Shown here: piece by piece, positions 35,249 to 44,539 of the stretch
Layout of the letters: every line of letters starts with the position of its first letter
How positions within the stretch are numbered: the stretch's first letter is position 1
NCBI GenBank assembly: GCA_029572965.1
Contig: JAKPQD010000273.1
Location: forward strand, 1-64,000
Source: Bacteroidota bacterium
Lineage (GTDB): Bacteria > Bacteroidota > Bacteroidia > Bacteroidales > DTGW01
Direction of reading: 5' to 3'
Length of the DNA stretch: 64,000 bases
Notes under the pieces: generated by a model
Seen by the model: the letters and a program-made list of their open reading frames with translations, nothing else
What the model was told of the DNA's origin: nothing
Database searches by the model: none
Program-made: the position numbers and the translations under genes

Positions 35249-36271
35249 TTAACGCATCAAAAATGAAAATTTGTCAATATTTTTAAGCGCAATACCTGTA
35301 CCTCTGGCTACTGCGTGCAACGGATCTTCAGGAACATGAAATGGTATCTGGATCCTGTCGCTCAACCGTTTGTCAAGGCCTCTTAAAAGAGCTCCTCCAC
35401 CAGTAAGGAAAATACCTTTTGTAACAATATCAGCATAAAGCTCAGGAGGAGTTTGTTCAAGCACAGCAACCAAAGCAGCTTCTATTTTGCTTAATGATTT
35501 GTCCAGACAGTGTGATATTTCCTGGTATGACACAGGTATTTCAATAGGCATAGCTGTCATAAGGTTAGGGCCTCGTACAACAAAGTCAGCAGGGGGAGTG
35601 TCAAGGTCTGGTAATGCAGAACCTACGCCAATCTTGATTTCCTCAGCAGTACGGTCACCTACTTTAATATTATGTTGATGGCGCATATATGCCTGAATGT
35701 CGGCCGTGAAGCCATCACCCGCAATACGGATACTTTGGTTGCAAACAATACCACCAAGGGCAATAACGGCAATTTCTGTTGTTCCCCCTCCGATATCAAC
35801 AACCATGCTTCCTTCTGGTGCTTCTACGTCAATACCGATACCAAGGGCTGCAGCCATAGGCTCGTATATCATATATACCTCACGACCGTTGGCATGTTCG
35901 GCAGAGTCACGCACTGCACGCATTTCAACGTCTGTACTTCCCAAAGGGATACTAACTACCATTTTCAATGCCGGGTTGAAAAGCTGGTTTTTTTTGTTTA
36001 TCAGCTTAATCATCCCCCTTATCATTTGCTCGGCAGCATTAAAATCGGCAATAACACCATCTTTCAACGGCCTGATGGTTTTGATGTTTTCATGGGTTTT
36101 CCCGTGCATCTGGCGGGCTGTTTCGCCAATGGCAATCAATTTCCCTGTTTTTGTATCGATAGCCACTATAGAAGGTTCATCAACTACTATTTTGTCATTC
36201 TGGATTATAATTGTGTTGGCGGTTCCCAAATCCATTGCAATTTCCTGTGTAAGGAACGAAAATACACCCAT
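35249..36271 (-). CDS. mreB: Actin-like cell-shape protein MreB
   Basis: Cytoskeletal ATPase of 340 residues. Nucleotide-binding blocks are visible: phosphate 1 in IAMDLGTANTIII, phosphate 2 in MVVDIGGGTTEIAVIA, and the adenosine motif GIFLTGGGALLRGLD. An N-terminal hydrophobic stretch (MGVFSFLTQE) may help membrane attachment. It organises the elongasome. It heads mreB-mreC-mreD-mrdA-rodA, a conserved order, so cells are probably rod-shaped. Confidence 0.97.
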   Translation of the reverse strand: MGVFSFLTQEIAMDLGTANTIIIQNDKIVVDEPSIVAIDTKTGKLIAIGETARQMHGKTHENIKTIRPLKDGVIADFNAAEQMIRGMIKLINKKNQLFNPALKMVVSIPLGSTDVEMRAVRDSAEHANGREVYMIYEPMAAALGIGIDVEAPEGSMVVDIGGGTTEIAVIALGGIVCNQSIRIAGDGFTADIQAYMRHQHNIKVGDRTAEEIKIGVGSALPDLDTPPADFVVRGPNLMTAMPIEIPVSYQEISHCLDKSLSKIEAALVAVLEQTPPELYADIVTKGIFLTGGGALLRGLDKRLSDRIQIPFHVPEDPLHAVARGTGIALKNIDKFSFLMR

Positions 36272-36486
36272 ATCAGCAATTTTTATTTTTTGTTACATTG
36301 TTTTTTGATGTCTCACGACACCAACTTATGATTGGCTGCTAATTTATAAATATTTGAGGCATAAAATGGATATGTTGATAACTATTTTTGTCAAATATTT
36401 AATTCTTTTAGTAACTGGTATTCATCTCAGTATTTTACAACCCTTAAAAATCTCAATAACCAAAGCTTTGAGTAAGGGCTCCTGAA

Positions 36487-36524
36487 AACAAAAACGGGAA
36501 CTTTTTGTTATTCCCGTTTTTGTT
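36487..36524 (-). terminator. Rho-independent terminator of purH
   Basis: A perfect 14-base inverted repeat (AACAAAAACGGGAA with TTCCCGTTTTTGTT) with a 10-base loop lies 13 bases past the purH stop. On the minus strand the arm ends in GTTTTTGTTTT. Confidence 0.8.
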
Positions 36525-36536
36525 GATGTTTAAATT

Positions 36537-38063
36537 TTAATGTTTAAAGTGCCTTATTCCGGTAAATACCATAGCCAGGTTGTTATTGTCACAATAATCT
36601 ATAGAATCTTTGTCACGTACAGAGCCTCCAGGCTGAATTATAGCTGTAATACCAGCCTGACTTGCAATTTCAACGCAGTCTGCAAAAGGGAAAAAAGCAT
36701 CTGAAGCCATTACAGCGCCTTTCAGGTCAAAACCAAAGCTTCCGGCCTTGACAATAGCTTGCTTCAATGCATCTACACGTGAAGTCTGTCCAACACCACT
36801 TGCCAGGAGTTGTTTATTTTTGGCCAGAACGATGGTATTTGATTTGGTATGTTTACAAACTTTGCATGCAAATTCGAGGTCAGAAATTTCTTGTGCCGTA
36901 GGCGCTTTCTGGGTTACAGTCCGCATGTCGCTTTCGTTTTCTGATTTTAAGTCCTTGTCCTGCATCAAAACACCGTTAAGCACAGTCCTGATTTGTTTTG
37001 TAGGAAGAGTGGTTTCTTTTATGATAAGGATGATACGGTTTTTCTTTAATTGTAAAACCTCTAATGCTGCAGCATCATAAGCAGGAGCAATCACCACTTC
37101 AAAGAATATTGTATTGATACCCTCTGCAACTTCTTTTGTAATAGGCCTGTTAGTAATGATAATGCCCCCAAAAGCTGAAACCGGGTCGCCGGCAAGTGCA
37201 TCCTTCCATGCATCGAGCATATTGCTGCGCGAAGCAACCCCGCAAGCATTGTTGTGTTTTAAAATGGCAAAAGTAGGTTCACTAAACTCATTGATGAGGT
37301 TTACAGCAGCGTCAATGTCTAGCAGATTATTATAAGAAATCTCTTTACCACAAATTTGTTCAAACATTTTATTGAAATCGCCAAAGAAAACGCCGGTTTG
37401 GTGAGGATTCTCGCCATAACGCAAAGGCATGCTTTCCTGGATACTTACTTTAAGGACGTTTGAATTGTACTCTTTGTTGAAATAATTGAAAATAGCAGTG
37501 TCATAATGTGACGAAATATTGAAAGCCTCAGCAGCAAACATTTTTCTGTCTGATAAAGTGCTTTGTCCGTCTTTGTCATTGAGGATATCAAGAAGGTCTT
37601 TGTACTGAGCCTGTGATGCCACAATAAGCACATCTGCATAATTTTTGGCAGCAGCCCTGATAAGCGAGATCCCTCCAATGTCAATTTTTTCAATGATAGC
37701 CTGATGTTCAGCTCCACTGGCCACGGTTGCTTCAAAAGGATAGAGGTCAACAATTACCAGGTCAATTTCAGGAATTTCGTATTCTGCAAGCTGTTGCAAG
37801 TCGCCTTTTTCATTCCTTCTGGCCAAAATACCTCCAAACACCTTTGGATGTAAAGTTTTTACGCGTCCTCCAAGAATGGAAGGATATCCGGTCAATGATT
37901 CAACAGCTGTAACAGGTATATTAAGCTGTTTGATGAAGTCTTCTGTACCTCCGGTAGAATATAGTTTTACACCTTGAGCATGCAGTTTCTTTACAATTTC
38001 GTCAAGATGGTTTTTGTGATAGACCGAAATTAACGCAGATTTAATTTTTTTGAGCCCTGTCAT
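36537..38063 (-). CDS. purH: Bifunctional AICAR formyltransferase/IMP cyclohydrolase
   Basis: Purine enzyme of 508 residues catalysing the last two steps to IMP. The N-terminal MGS-like cyclohydrolase domain starts ALISVYHKNHLDEIVKKLH and contains STGGTEDFIKQ and GRVKTLHPKVFGGIL. The C-terminal AICARFT domain holds RYGENPHQ, KHNNACGVA and DAFFPFADCVE, with the end GGSVRDKDSIDYCDN. It is about the usual length. It stands alone with its own terminator and a TACCTTTG promoter element. Confidence 0.96.
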   Translation of the reverse strand: MTGLKKIKSALISVYHKNHLDEIVKKLHAQGVKLYSTGGTEDFIKQLNIPVTAVESLTGYPSILGGRVKTLHPKVFGGILARRNEKGDLQQLAEYEIPEIDLVIVDLYPFEATVASGAEHQAIIEKIDIGGISLIRAAAKNYADVLIVASQAQYKDLLDILNDKDGQSTLSDRKMFAAEAFNISSHYDTAIFNYFNKEYNSNVLKVSIQESMPLRYGENPHQTGVFFGDFNKMFEQICGKEISYNNLLDIDAAVNLINEFSEPTFAILKHNNACGVASRSNMLDAWKDALAGDPVSAFGGIIITNRPITKEVAEGINTIFFEVVIAPAYDAAALEVLQLKKNRIILIIKETTLPTKQIRTVLNGVLMQDKDLKSENESDMRTVTQKAPTAQEISDLEFACKVCKHTKSNTIVLAKNKQLLASGVGQTSRVDALKQAIVKAGSFGFDLKGAVMASDAFFPFADCVEIASQAGITAIIQPGGSVRDKDSIDYCDNNNLAMVFTGIRHFKH

Positions 38064-38086
38064 GATGAATGATTTTTATTTTGCTA

Positions 38087-38094
38087 CAAAGGTA
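38087..38094 (-). promoter_or_regulatory. Probable -7 element for purH
   Basis: The minus strand reads TACCTTTG, an exact TAnnTTTG match and the same box as before cysK, about 24 bases from the purH start. The -33 region lacks a clear TTTG. Confidence 0.4.
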
Positions 38095-38256
38095 AAAATT
38101 AAAATTGAGTGTATTAACGTCAGAAGGGGGGCATTAGAAGTCGTATTTATAAACAGGTGTGGCGACAATTGTTAATAGAAACTTTTGTATTGCTGAAAAA
38201 AAAGTTTGTGTATTTTGATGAATGTTTTTCGAAAAATGGAAGCCGCTTAAAATAAA

Positions 38257-38286
38257 AACAACTGCCATCGTTCCATAGCAGTTGTT
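38257..38286 (-). terminator. Terminator after the small ORF
   Basis: AACAACTGC (38257-38265) pairs with GCAGTTGTT (38278-38286). On the minus strand a T-rich tract (TTGTTTTTATTTT) follows. It lies about 20 bases past the stop of the 47-codon ORF, which supports that ORF being expressed. Confidence 0.65.
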
Positions 38287-38307
38287 CTGATACCGGGTAC
38301 ATCAAAG

Positions 38308-38451
38308 TTAAAAATCCTCCACCTCAAAAAAATAATCTTCATCAAAACTGTTGATTGATGCTTGATAGACATGATTGAACGATGAACGCTTTTGGTTTGA
38401 AAAAGCGAAGCTCTCTTCAGGTTTTTGATTTTTTGATAATTCTCTTTTCAT
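38308..38451 (-). CDS. Small hypothetical protein, 47 residues
   Basis: An ATG-started frame at 38451 runs to TAA at 38308 and encodes a polar protein beginning MKRELSKNQKPEESFAF and ending in an acidic aromatic tail (SFDEDYFFEVEDF). It has no hydrophobic helix or signal peptide. Support comes from the terminator hairpin just downstream and the lack of any other gene in the 568 bases between purH and the IPExxxVDY gene. I do not recognise a family. It may also be a chance frame. Confidence 0.45.
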   Translation of the reverse strand: MKRELSKNQKPEESFAFSNQKRSSFNHVYQASINSFDEDYFFEVEDF

Positions 38452-38631
38452 ATTTAGGGTTGTTTTAGTTATGAATAAGGTGATATTAAAGTTAATTAAA
38501 AAAAGCTGTTTTTTTCATCCAAATTTTAAAATATTGACGAAAATTATTTGGCTAAAAACCTGATAAAACGTAGCTTTTACGCTTTTAAAATTTAATTTTC
38601 AGCGAGTTAAAAAAAGGGGGGATAAAAATTT

Positions 38632-39045
38632 TTAAAGGATATAAAAAATCTCAAATGCATTCTTTTTAGGTTCTGAAAGATGCATAGCTATGGAAACTCC
38701 TGAAATCGATTTAAGGTCTTTCAACAATACAGCTTTTTCTTCTTCATAAAGCTTTACGTAACTAACCAAAAAGAAGTCTATTTGCTTAAATGCCGGCACC
38801 AAAGTATAAGCTTTATACCTATTATAAAACAAAGCATATTGAAACTGCCTTGATTCATTATCTATGAAATATGGAAATGCATCTGTATTTTTGTCATCAA
38901 GGGCTATAGCCCCAAAATACTTAAACTTGAAATGTAATGTATTGTTGAGCTGCCAGAGAAGGGTTACATCTTTTAGAGATGTTGCAATACCTATTACTTC
39001 AAGGCCGGTATCGTCAAATTCGTCTTTCTTAGCAGCTTTCTTCAA
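38632..39045 (-). CDS. IPExxxVDY family protein
   Basis: Protein of 137 residues of a Bacteroidota family named after its motif, seen here in degenerate form as VPAFKQIDF around residue 84. The opening region (LEVIGIATSLKDVTLLWQLNN) and the C-terminal SIAMHLSEPKKNAFEIFYIL fit the family pattern. No ATG is available in frame before an upstream TAA, so a TTG at 39045 is the likely start, giving a Lys/Ala-rich N-terminus. The function is unknown, and no signal peptide is seen. Confidence 0.65.
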   Translation of the reverse strand: MKKAAKKDEFDDTGLEVIGIATSLKDVTLLWQLNNTLHFKFKYFGAIALDDKNTDAFPYFIDNESRQFQYALFYNRYKAYTLVPAFKQIDFFLVSYVKLYEEEKAVLLKDLKSISGVSIAMHLSEPKKNAFEIFYIL

Positions 39046-39095
39046 CTTCTTAGTTTTATAACTCTTTTTACTTTATCTTTAAAAAACTATCAACG

Positions 39096-39290
39096 TCAAT
39101 GTCGTTTTAGAATAGCACTCAAAGTACCCTCGGGCATATCTCCCGGATGATTGGGTATTGTTGTAAACCTTTTTGTAACAGGATTGTGCCATAATTCATG
39201 GCTTCCGGCAGCTTGCCTGTAAAATTCAAATCCAAATTTCTTGAGTATTTGAATAATATCCCTATATCTGAATCCTGATAGCCTTCCCAT
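39096..39290 (-). CDS. hicA: HicA-like mRNA interferase toxin
   Basis: Toxin of 64 residues from the ATG at 39290, which comes 1 base after the hicB stop. It has the small dsRNA-binding-like fold of HicA: GFRYRDIIQILKKFGFEF, then the catalytic histidine in AAGSHELWHNP, then TTIPNHPGDMPEGTLSAILK. HicA cleaves mRNA when free from its antitoxin. In many loci hicA comes first; here the antitoxin gene precedes it, an order also common for short HicB proteins. All motifs are intact, so the pair is probably functional. Confidence 0.92.
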   Translation of the reverse strand: MGRLSGFRYRDIIQILKKFGFEFYRQAAGSHELWHNPVTKRFTTIPNHPGDMPEGTLSAILKRH

Positions 39291-39291
39291 A

Positions 39292-39516
39292 TCAGACCCC
39301 AATAACAAGAGGATAATCGAAAGAGTCTTTTACTTTAGCCAGTTGAGAAATTTGATCTTCATGCGCTTCGATTAATTTTTTAGCAACATCCTTAGCTATC
39401 TCAATAGTCTCAGATATCGTCCTTCCTTGAGCTATAAGTCCTTGAATACTATCTGAAGTCGCCAGATAATATCCTTCAGGAAGTTTCTCTATATGCAAAT
39501 TTATTAACCGTTCCAT
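39292..39516 (-). CDS. hicB: HicB-like antitoxin (short form)
   Basis: Antitoxin of 74 residues from the ATG at 39516; a longer frame to 39543 adds nine residues without support. The degraded RNase H-like fold is recognisable in LINLHIEKLPEGYYLATSD, then IQGLIAQGRTISETIEIAKD. It lacks the C-terminal helix-turn-helix or ribbon-helix-helix DNA-binding domain of long HicB proteins, so autoregulation by this chain alone is doubtful. It is cotranscribed with hicA. Confidence 0.9.
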   Translation of the reverse strand: MERLINLHIEKLPEGYYLATSDSIQGLIAQGRTISETIEIAKDVAKKLIEAHEDQISQLAKVKDSFDYPLVIGV

Positions 39517-39563
39517 AAATATTGTTTTTTCAAAATTAGTCATTTTCTGCCATATTTTTTAGT

Positions 39564-39571
39564 TATCTTTG
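39564..39571 (+). promoter_or_regulatory. Possible -7 element for the PAS histidine kinase
   Basis: TATCTTTG matches TAnnTTTG, about 100 bases before the kinase start at 39673, with no clear -33 box. It lies in the gap shared with the divergent hicBA pair. Confidence 0.25.
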
Positions 39572-39672
39572 ATTAGAGCACACTTGAAGAATCGTTTTTC
39601 ACATTGTTTATTAGCCTAGTTTTTTACAGAATACATTTTCCAATTTGTTTGGGATAATAAAACAAAAATCTT

Positions 39673-40863
39673 ATGGAAGAAACCCTTTTAAACAGCTTAT
39701 CAAAAGAAGAGCTTATTGAGAAAATAATGGACCTGGAAAATCAGGTGGTTCAATTGAACAAAGAATTGGTATATCATGAAGAGGCTCAGTTTGAATGGAG
39801 CGGGAACCTTGGAAAATGGCATTGGAACGTTAAAGACAACAAAGTCCATTTTAATTCAAAAAAGGTAGAAGCTTTAGGATATAGTGTACAAGAAATCCCG
39901 GACAAAATTGGGTTTGAATTTTTTACTTCAAAAATCCACCCTGACGATTATGAGATGGTCATGCAAAACATGCGTAACCACTTATATGGCGTTAGTGAAG
40001 CTTATGAATGCGAATACCGGATAAAGAGCAAAAGCGGTGAGTGGAAGTGGTTTTATGACCGTGGCATTATTGTTAAACGTGATGCAAACAACAAGCCGGC
40101 TGAATTAGTTGGTATTGTATTTGACATTTCAGCTCAAAAGAAAATTCAAAATGAATTAGAGTCAAAAAACGCGCAGTTATTGCAACTTAATGAAAATAAA
40201 AGCCTAATGCTTTCAATTATTGCCCATGACCTTCGAGGCCCTTTGGCTGCTTTAGTTTCTTTAATTAACACTATTTCAGGCACAACCGTACTTGCCGAAA
40301 AAACAGCTTTGCTCAACGAATTTGCTTCATCAATAAACAACTTATATTCATTGGTCAACAATCTTTTAGAGTGGGCTGCATTTCAAAAAGGGATATTTGG
40401 CCTTCAATGTCAGGAATTATCAATATTTGATGTTTCGCAAGTTGCTGTTAACCATTTGAAGTTGATTGCTGACAAAAAAAATATCCAGATAATTAATAAT
40501 ATTAAACCAAAGGCCAAATCAACTTTTGACGAAAAAATGATCCTCACTGTTTTTCGGAACTTAATTTCAAATGCCATAAAATACACCCCTCAAAGTGGAC
40601 GCATCGAATTGTTTGACAAAACCTCAGACGGAATGATAGAAATAACCATACAAGACAACGGGATTGGCATTGAAGAAGAAAAGCTTAAGGATATATTTTC
40701 TGTTTCTTCTACAAAAAGTACTAAAGGTACAGAAGGTGAAAAAGGAACTGGGTTAGGTTTAGTTTTGTGTAAAGACTTTGTGGAAAAAAATGGTGGCTCA
40801 ATTTATGTAAAAAGCCAGGCAGGCAAAGGCAGTTCTTTTATATTTACTTTACCTGTTAAATAG
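39673..40863 (+). CDS. PAS-domain sensor histidine kinase (soluble)
   Basis: Cytosolic kinase of 396 residues. An N-terminal coiled coil (about 10-35) leads into a PAS-3 type domain (about 40-155, LGKWHWNVKDNKVHF to GIVFDISAQKK). A dimerisation domain with His185 in IIAHDLRGPL follows, then an intact ATPase domain: N box NLISNAIKYTP, G1 DNGIGI and G2 GTGLGLVLCKDF. There is no membrane helix or receiver domain, so it senses an internal signal and needs a separate response regulator. None is adjacent. Confidence 0.95.
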   Translation: MEETLLNSLSKEELIEKIMDLENQVVQLNKELVYHEEAQFEWSGNLGKWHWNVKDNKVHFNSKKVEALGYSVQEIPDKIGFEFFTSKIHPDDYEMVMQNMRNHLYGVSEAYECEYRIKSKSGEWKWFYDRGIIVKRDANNKPAELVGIVFDISAQKKIQNELESKNAQLLQLNENKSLMLSIIAHDLRGPLAALVSLINTISGTTVLAEKTALLNEFASSINNLYSLVNNLLEWAAFQKGIFGLQCQELSIFDVSQVAVNHLKLIADKKNIQIINNIKPKAKSTFDEKMILTVFRNLISNAIKYTPQSGRIELFDKTSDGMIEITIQDNGIGIEEEKLKDIFSVSSTKSTKGTEGEKGTGLGLVLCKDFVEKNGGSIYVKSQAGKGSSFIFTLPVK

Positions 40864-40902
40864 CCGAAATCATGCTAAACCGGTCAAAACCAATAACTTT
40901 CT

Positions 40903-42267
40903 TTAGATATTTTTACAAATAAAACTTACAATCCCCTCTTTGCTGATTTTTGTTTGTTCTCCTGTAATCATATTTTTCACAGTGATTTCGTCAGCTTTTA
41001 TTTCGTCCTCACCCGCAATAACAACAAATTGAATATTTTTCTTGTTGGCATAGTCAAACTGTTTCTTGAGTTTTTGGGCATCAGGATAAATCTCGCAACT
41101 TATCCCATTTTGACGCAGTTGTGCAGCCAATGGCAAGCAATAGTTTTCTTCATTTTTGCCAAAGTTTACAAACATAATACGTGTTGTTTGGCTTGTTTCT
41201 GAGGGAAAAAGGTTAAGCTGCAATAATACATCATAGATTCTGTCAGCACCAAACGAAATACCAACACCTGAAACCCCAGGCATACCAAACACTCCTGTAA
41301 GGTTATCGTAGCGGCCGCCTCCCGAGATGCTGCCAATAGCAACATCTTTGGCTTTTACTTCAAAAATGGCTCCAGTGTAATAATTGAGCCCACGGGCCAA
41401 TGAAAGGTCAAATTCTATCTCGCAGCTCAACTGTGCCCCATCGATATAGTTAAGTAAAGTTTCTACTTCTTCAATACCTTTAAGTCCCGTAGCAGAACCA
41501 GCAAGTGTTTTACGGAGCAATTCAAGCTTATCCCGACTGCTACCTTTAAATTCAATGATAGGTATCAGCTTTTCAACTGCGCTTTCTGTAATTCCACGTT
41601 CTTTAAGTTCGTCTTTTACTTTCTCAATGCCAATTTTATCAAGCTTGTCAATGGCTACCGTGATGTCTGTAATATGGGACTCAGCGCCAATAGCTTCGGC
41701 AATGCCACTAAGTACTTTGCGGTTGTTTATTTTCAGGCAAATGTTAATGCCAAGTTTTTCAAATACGGTATTAACAATCTGTACAAGTTCCCACTCATTG
41801 AGAAGACTGTCTGAACCAACAATATCTGCATCGCATTGATAAAATTCCCTGTATCTTCCCTTCTGCGGCCTGTCGGCTCTCCAAACAGGCTGTATCTGAT
41901 ATCGCCTGAAAGGGAAGGTCAGTTCTTCGCGGTGCTGAACAACAAAGCGGGCAAAAGGCACAGTAAGGTCATAACGTAAGCCTCGTTCGCAGATTTTTCC
42001 GGATAATCCAAGCGAATTGTCTTTTCTGAAATCTTTGTCATCCACTTTCGTCAGGTAATCGCCCGAGTTTAGAATCCGAAACAGCAGCTTGTCGCCTTCT
42101 TCGCCATACTTTCCTAATAGGGTAGAAAGGTTTTCCATGGCAGGAGTTTCTATTTGCTGGAACCCGTAAAGTTCAAATACATTGCGGATGGTATTGTATA
42201 TATAGTTCCTGCGGGCCATTTCTACAGGCCCAAAATCGCGGGTACCTTGTGGTATGCTCGGTTTCAT
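40903..42267 (-). CDS. hisS: Histidine-tRNA ligase
   Basis: Class II synthetase of 454 residues from the ATG at 42267; a TTG two codons upstream is less likely. It opens with [13 protein letters not shown] and contains motif 1 and motif 2 ([31 protein letters not shown]). The histidine-specific [12 protein letters not shown] and motif 3 (GGRYDNLTG ... [11 protein letters not shown]) follow. The C-terminal anticodon-binding domain is complete. Standard housekeeping gene. Confidence 0.97.
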   Translation of the reverse strand: MKPSIPQGTRDFGPVEMARRNYIYNTIRNVFELYGFQQIETPAMENLSTLLGKYGEEGDKLLFRILNSGDYLTKVDDKDFRKDNSLGLSGKICERGLRYDLTVPFARFVVQHREELTFPFRRYQIQPVWRADRPQKGRYREFYQCDADIVGSDSLLNEWELVQIVNTVFEKLGINICLKINNRKVLSGIAEAIGAESHITDITVAIDKLDKIGIEKVKDELKERGITESAVEKLIPIIEFKGSSRDKLELLRKTLAGSATGLKGIEEVETLLNYIDGAQLSCEIEFDLSLARGLNYYTGAIFEVKAKDVAIGSISGGGRYDNLTGVFGMPGVSGVGISFGADRIYDVLLQLNLFPSETSQTTRIMFVNFGKNEENYCLPLAAQLRQNGISCEIYPDAQKLKKQFDYANKKNIQFVVIAGEDEIKADEITVKNMITGEQTKISKEGIVSFICKNI

Positions 42268-42314
42268 GCTCAATTTGAAAATTTGAAAATTGGAGAATTA
42301 GCAAATGAAATTCA

Positions 42315-42699
42315 TTATTTCTGAAATCCAATTACGCTTTTCTTAGTTGTTCCAATTATTTTGTTTAACACCTTTTTTATTTCATTAATCTTGTCCAGTA
42401 ATTCCTGACATTCTGGATAGTGCCCCGAATGCTTGCAAATATCTAACCAATACTCGGTTTCATCAGCTTCCTTTGCAGCTATTTTCATTTTGTGAACAAA
42501 GTCCAATTTACTTTCTGCATTTTGGGCTTCCCGAACACAAGCTCCTATGGATGTTGCTGACCTTAAGAATTGCTTTTACATATTTTTTATTGGTCTCAAG
42601 AACCTCACTATATTTTACCGCCTCAATAGCAAACGCAAAAGTCAATTTCAATATTGGATTTTCCGAAGATTGGTTCATTTTAAAATTGTTTTCATTCAT
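42315..42699 (-). pseudogene. Four-helix-bundle protein, single frameshift
   Basis: The frame starting at 42699 (MNENNFKMNQSSENPILKL) follows the family for about 44 residues to NKKYVKA. Skipping one base in the AAAA run near 42580 restores the family core QFLRSATSIGACVREAQNAE. It then reads on through SKLDFVHKMKIAAKEADETEYWL to the stop at 42315. The corrected product of about 128 residues is full length and otherwise clean. One extra A may be a true mutation or a sequencing error. This is the second broken four-helix-bundle gene in the window. Confidence 0.8.
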
Positions 42700-42730
42700 T
42701 TGCTAATTGGCAAATTTTCAAATTTGCTGA

Positions 42731-44410
42731 CTATCGAGTTAGTTTTTTGTACTTAATCCTGTGTGGCCCTGTATCGCCAAGGCGTTTCTTTTTGTTTTCT
42801 TCGTATTCGCTGAATGAGCCTTCAAAGAAATACACTTGTGAATCGCCCTCAAATGCCAAGATGTGAGTTGCAACACGGTCAAGGAACCAGCGATCGTGCG
42901 AGATGACCACAGCACAGCCAGCAAAGTTTTCCAAACCTTCTTCCAAAGCTCGAAGTGTATTAACGTCAATGTCGTTGGTAGGCTCGTCGAGCAGCAGAAC
43001 GTTGGCTTCTTCTTTCAGTGTAAGGGCAAGATGAAGCCTGTTGCGCTCTCCACCGGATAACACGCCGCATTTCTTTTCCTGGTCAGCACCTGAGAAATTG
43101 AACCTTGCAACATAAGCCCTGGCATTAACTTGTTTATTACCCATAGTAATAAAGTCAAGACCGCCAGAGATAACCTCAAAAACTGTTTTTTCCGGATCAA
43201 TAGCAGTGTGGCTTTGATCAATATAAGCCACTTTTACAGTTTCGCCAACACTGAAACTGCCAGAATCAGGCTTGTCGTGCCCCATAATTAGCCTGAACAA
43301 TGTTGTTTTACCAGCACCGTTAGGGCCAATAACGCCAACAATACCAGCAGGCGGCAGGTTAAAGTTCAGGTCTTCAAACAACAACTTATCACCATATGCT
43401 TTGGAAACGTTCTTAGCTTCAATAACATTGTTGCCTAAACGCGGGCCATTGGGGATAAAAATTTCCAGACGTTCTTCTTTTTGCTTGGTATCTTCGCTCA
43501 TCAATTTTTCATACGCGTTCAAACGGGCTTTACCTTTGGCCTGACGTGCTTTAGGCGACATGCGTACCCATTCGAGCTCATGCTCTAAGGTTTTACGACG
43601 TTTGCTTTCTTGTTTTTCTTCTTGTTCTAAGCGTTTCGATTTTTGTTCCAACCATGATGTATAATTGCCCTGATATGGTATTCCTTCGCCACGGTCGAGC
43701 TCAAGTATCCAACCAGCAACGTTGTCCAGGAAGTACCTGTCGTGTGTAATAGCAATAACAGTACCTTTATATTGTTGTAAGTGTTGTTCCAACCATTCAA
43801 CGCTTTCTGCATCGAGGTGGTTTGTAGGCTCATCAAGGAGCAGGATATCGGGCTCTTGCAAAAGTAGGCGGCACAAAGCTACACGTCGTCTTTCTCCTCC
43901 CGAAAGGTTCTTAACATTAGTGTCGGCATCAGGGCAACGAAGAGCGTCCATAGCAACCTCAAGTTTATTGTCGAGGTTCCAGGCATCATGTTGCTCTATT
44001 AAGTCGGTAAGCTCACCCTGACGGGCAATAAGCTTATCCATATCGTCTGCACTTAAGTCTGGGTCAGCAAATTTGTTATTAACTTCTTCGTATTCTTTAA
44101 GTAAATCAACTACTTTTTGAACGCCTTCCTGTACAATTTCTTTAACCGTCTTAGAATCGTCAAGTTTAGGTTCCTGTTCGAGATATCCAACAGTATATCC
44201 TGGTGAAAAAACTACTTCGCCTTCGTATGCTTTTTCTACTCCGGCTATAATTTTTAGCAGTGTGGACTTGCCAGAGCCATTGAGCCCAATGATGCCAATC
44301 TTTGCACCATAAAAGAAGGAAAGATAAATATTGTTTAAAACCCTTTTGTGAGGCGGGAAAGTCTTTCCTACACCTACCATCGAGAAAATAATCTTTTTGT
44401 CGTCGCTCAT
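42731..44410 (-). CDS. ettA: ABC-F translational throttle ATPase EttA
   Basis: Ribosome-associated ABC-F protein of 559 residues from the ATG at 44410 (MSDDKKIIFSMVGVGKTFPP). Two ATPase domains are complete: Walker A GLNGSGKST and GPNGAGKTT, signatures LSGGERRRVALCR and LSGGERNRLHLA, Walker B ILLLDEPTNHLD and VLLLDEPTNDID. The inter-domain linker and the EttA arm region (KLEVAMDALRCPDADTNV) are present. There are no membrane helices. EttA gates early elongation at the E site according to ATP/ADP. It is divergent from msrBA. Confidence 0.96.
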   Translation of the reverse strand: MSDDKKIIFSMVGVGKTFPPHKRVLNNIYLSFFYGAKIGIIGLNGSGKSTLLKIIAGVEKAYEGEVVFSPGYTVGYLEQEPKLDDSKTVKEIVQEGVQKVVDLLKEYEEVNNKFADPDLSADDMDKLIARQGELTDLIEQHDAWNLDNKLEVAMDALRCPDADTNVKNLSGGERRRVALCRLLLQEPDILLLDEPTNHLDAESVEWLEQHLQQYKGTVIAITHDRYFLDNVAGWILELDRGEGIPYQGNYTSWLEQKSKRLEQEEKQESKRRKTLEHELEWVRMSPKARQAKGKARLNAYEKLMSEDTKQKEERLEIFIPNGPRLGNNVIEAKNVSKAYGDKLLFEDLNFNLPPAGIVGVIGPNGAGKTTLFRLIMGHDKPDSGSFSVGETVKVAYIDQSHTAIDPEKTVFEVISGGLDFITMGNKQVNARAYVARFNFSGADQEKKCGVLSGGERNRLHLALTLKEEANVLLLDEPTNDIDVNTLRALEEGLENFAGCAVVISHDRWFLDRVATHILAFEGDSQVYFFEGSFSEYEENKKKRLGDTGPHRIKYKKLTR

Positions 44411-44539
44411 ATTTTGTGCTTTTACTTTTCTAAAAAATGAACGCAAATTTACACCAATTTCAAATAATGACGAAGTATAAAATAAAGTTTACTTTGCCCT
44501 AACAAACTTACTTATTGCTTGTTTATGTAAAAAAATATA

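Noticed and set aside
35672-36331. Long plus-strand frames opposite mreB
   Set aside because: They are antisense shadows of a strongly conserved gene, with no recognisable protein features.
36272-36486. RNA gene between mreB and purH
   Set aside because: The stretch is AT-rich without stable paired segments apart from the purH terminator; I see nothing further in it.
39096-39516. Defence island or prophage around hicBA
   Set aside because: Neighbours are housekeeping genes, hisS, purH and a sensor kinase; no integrase, restriction or phage genes are seen.
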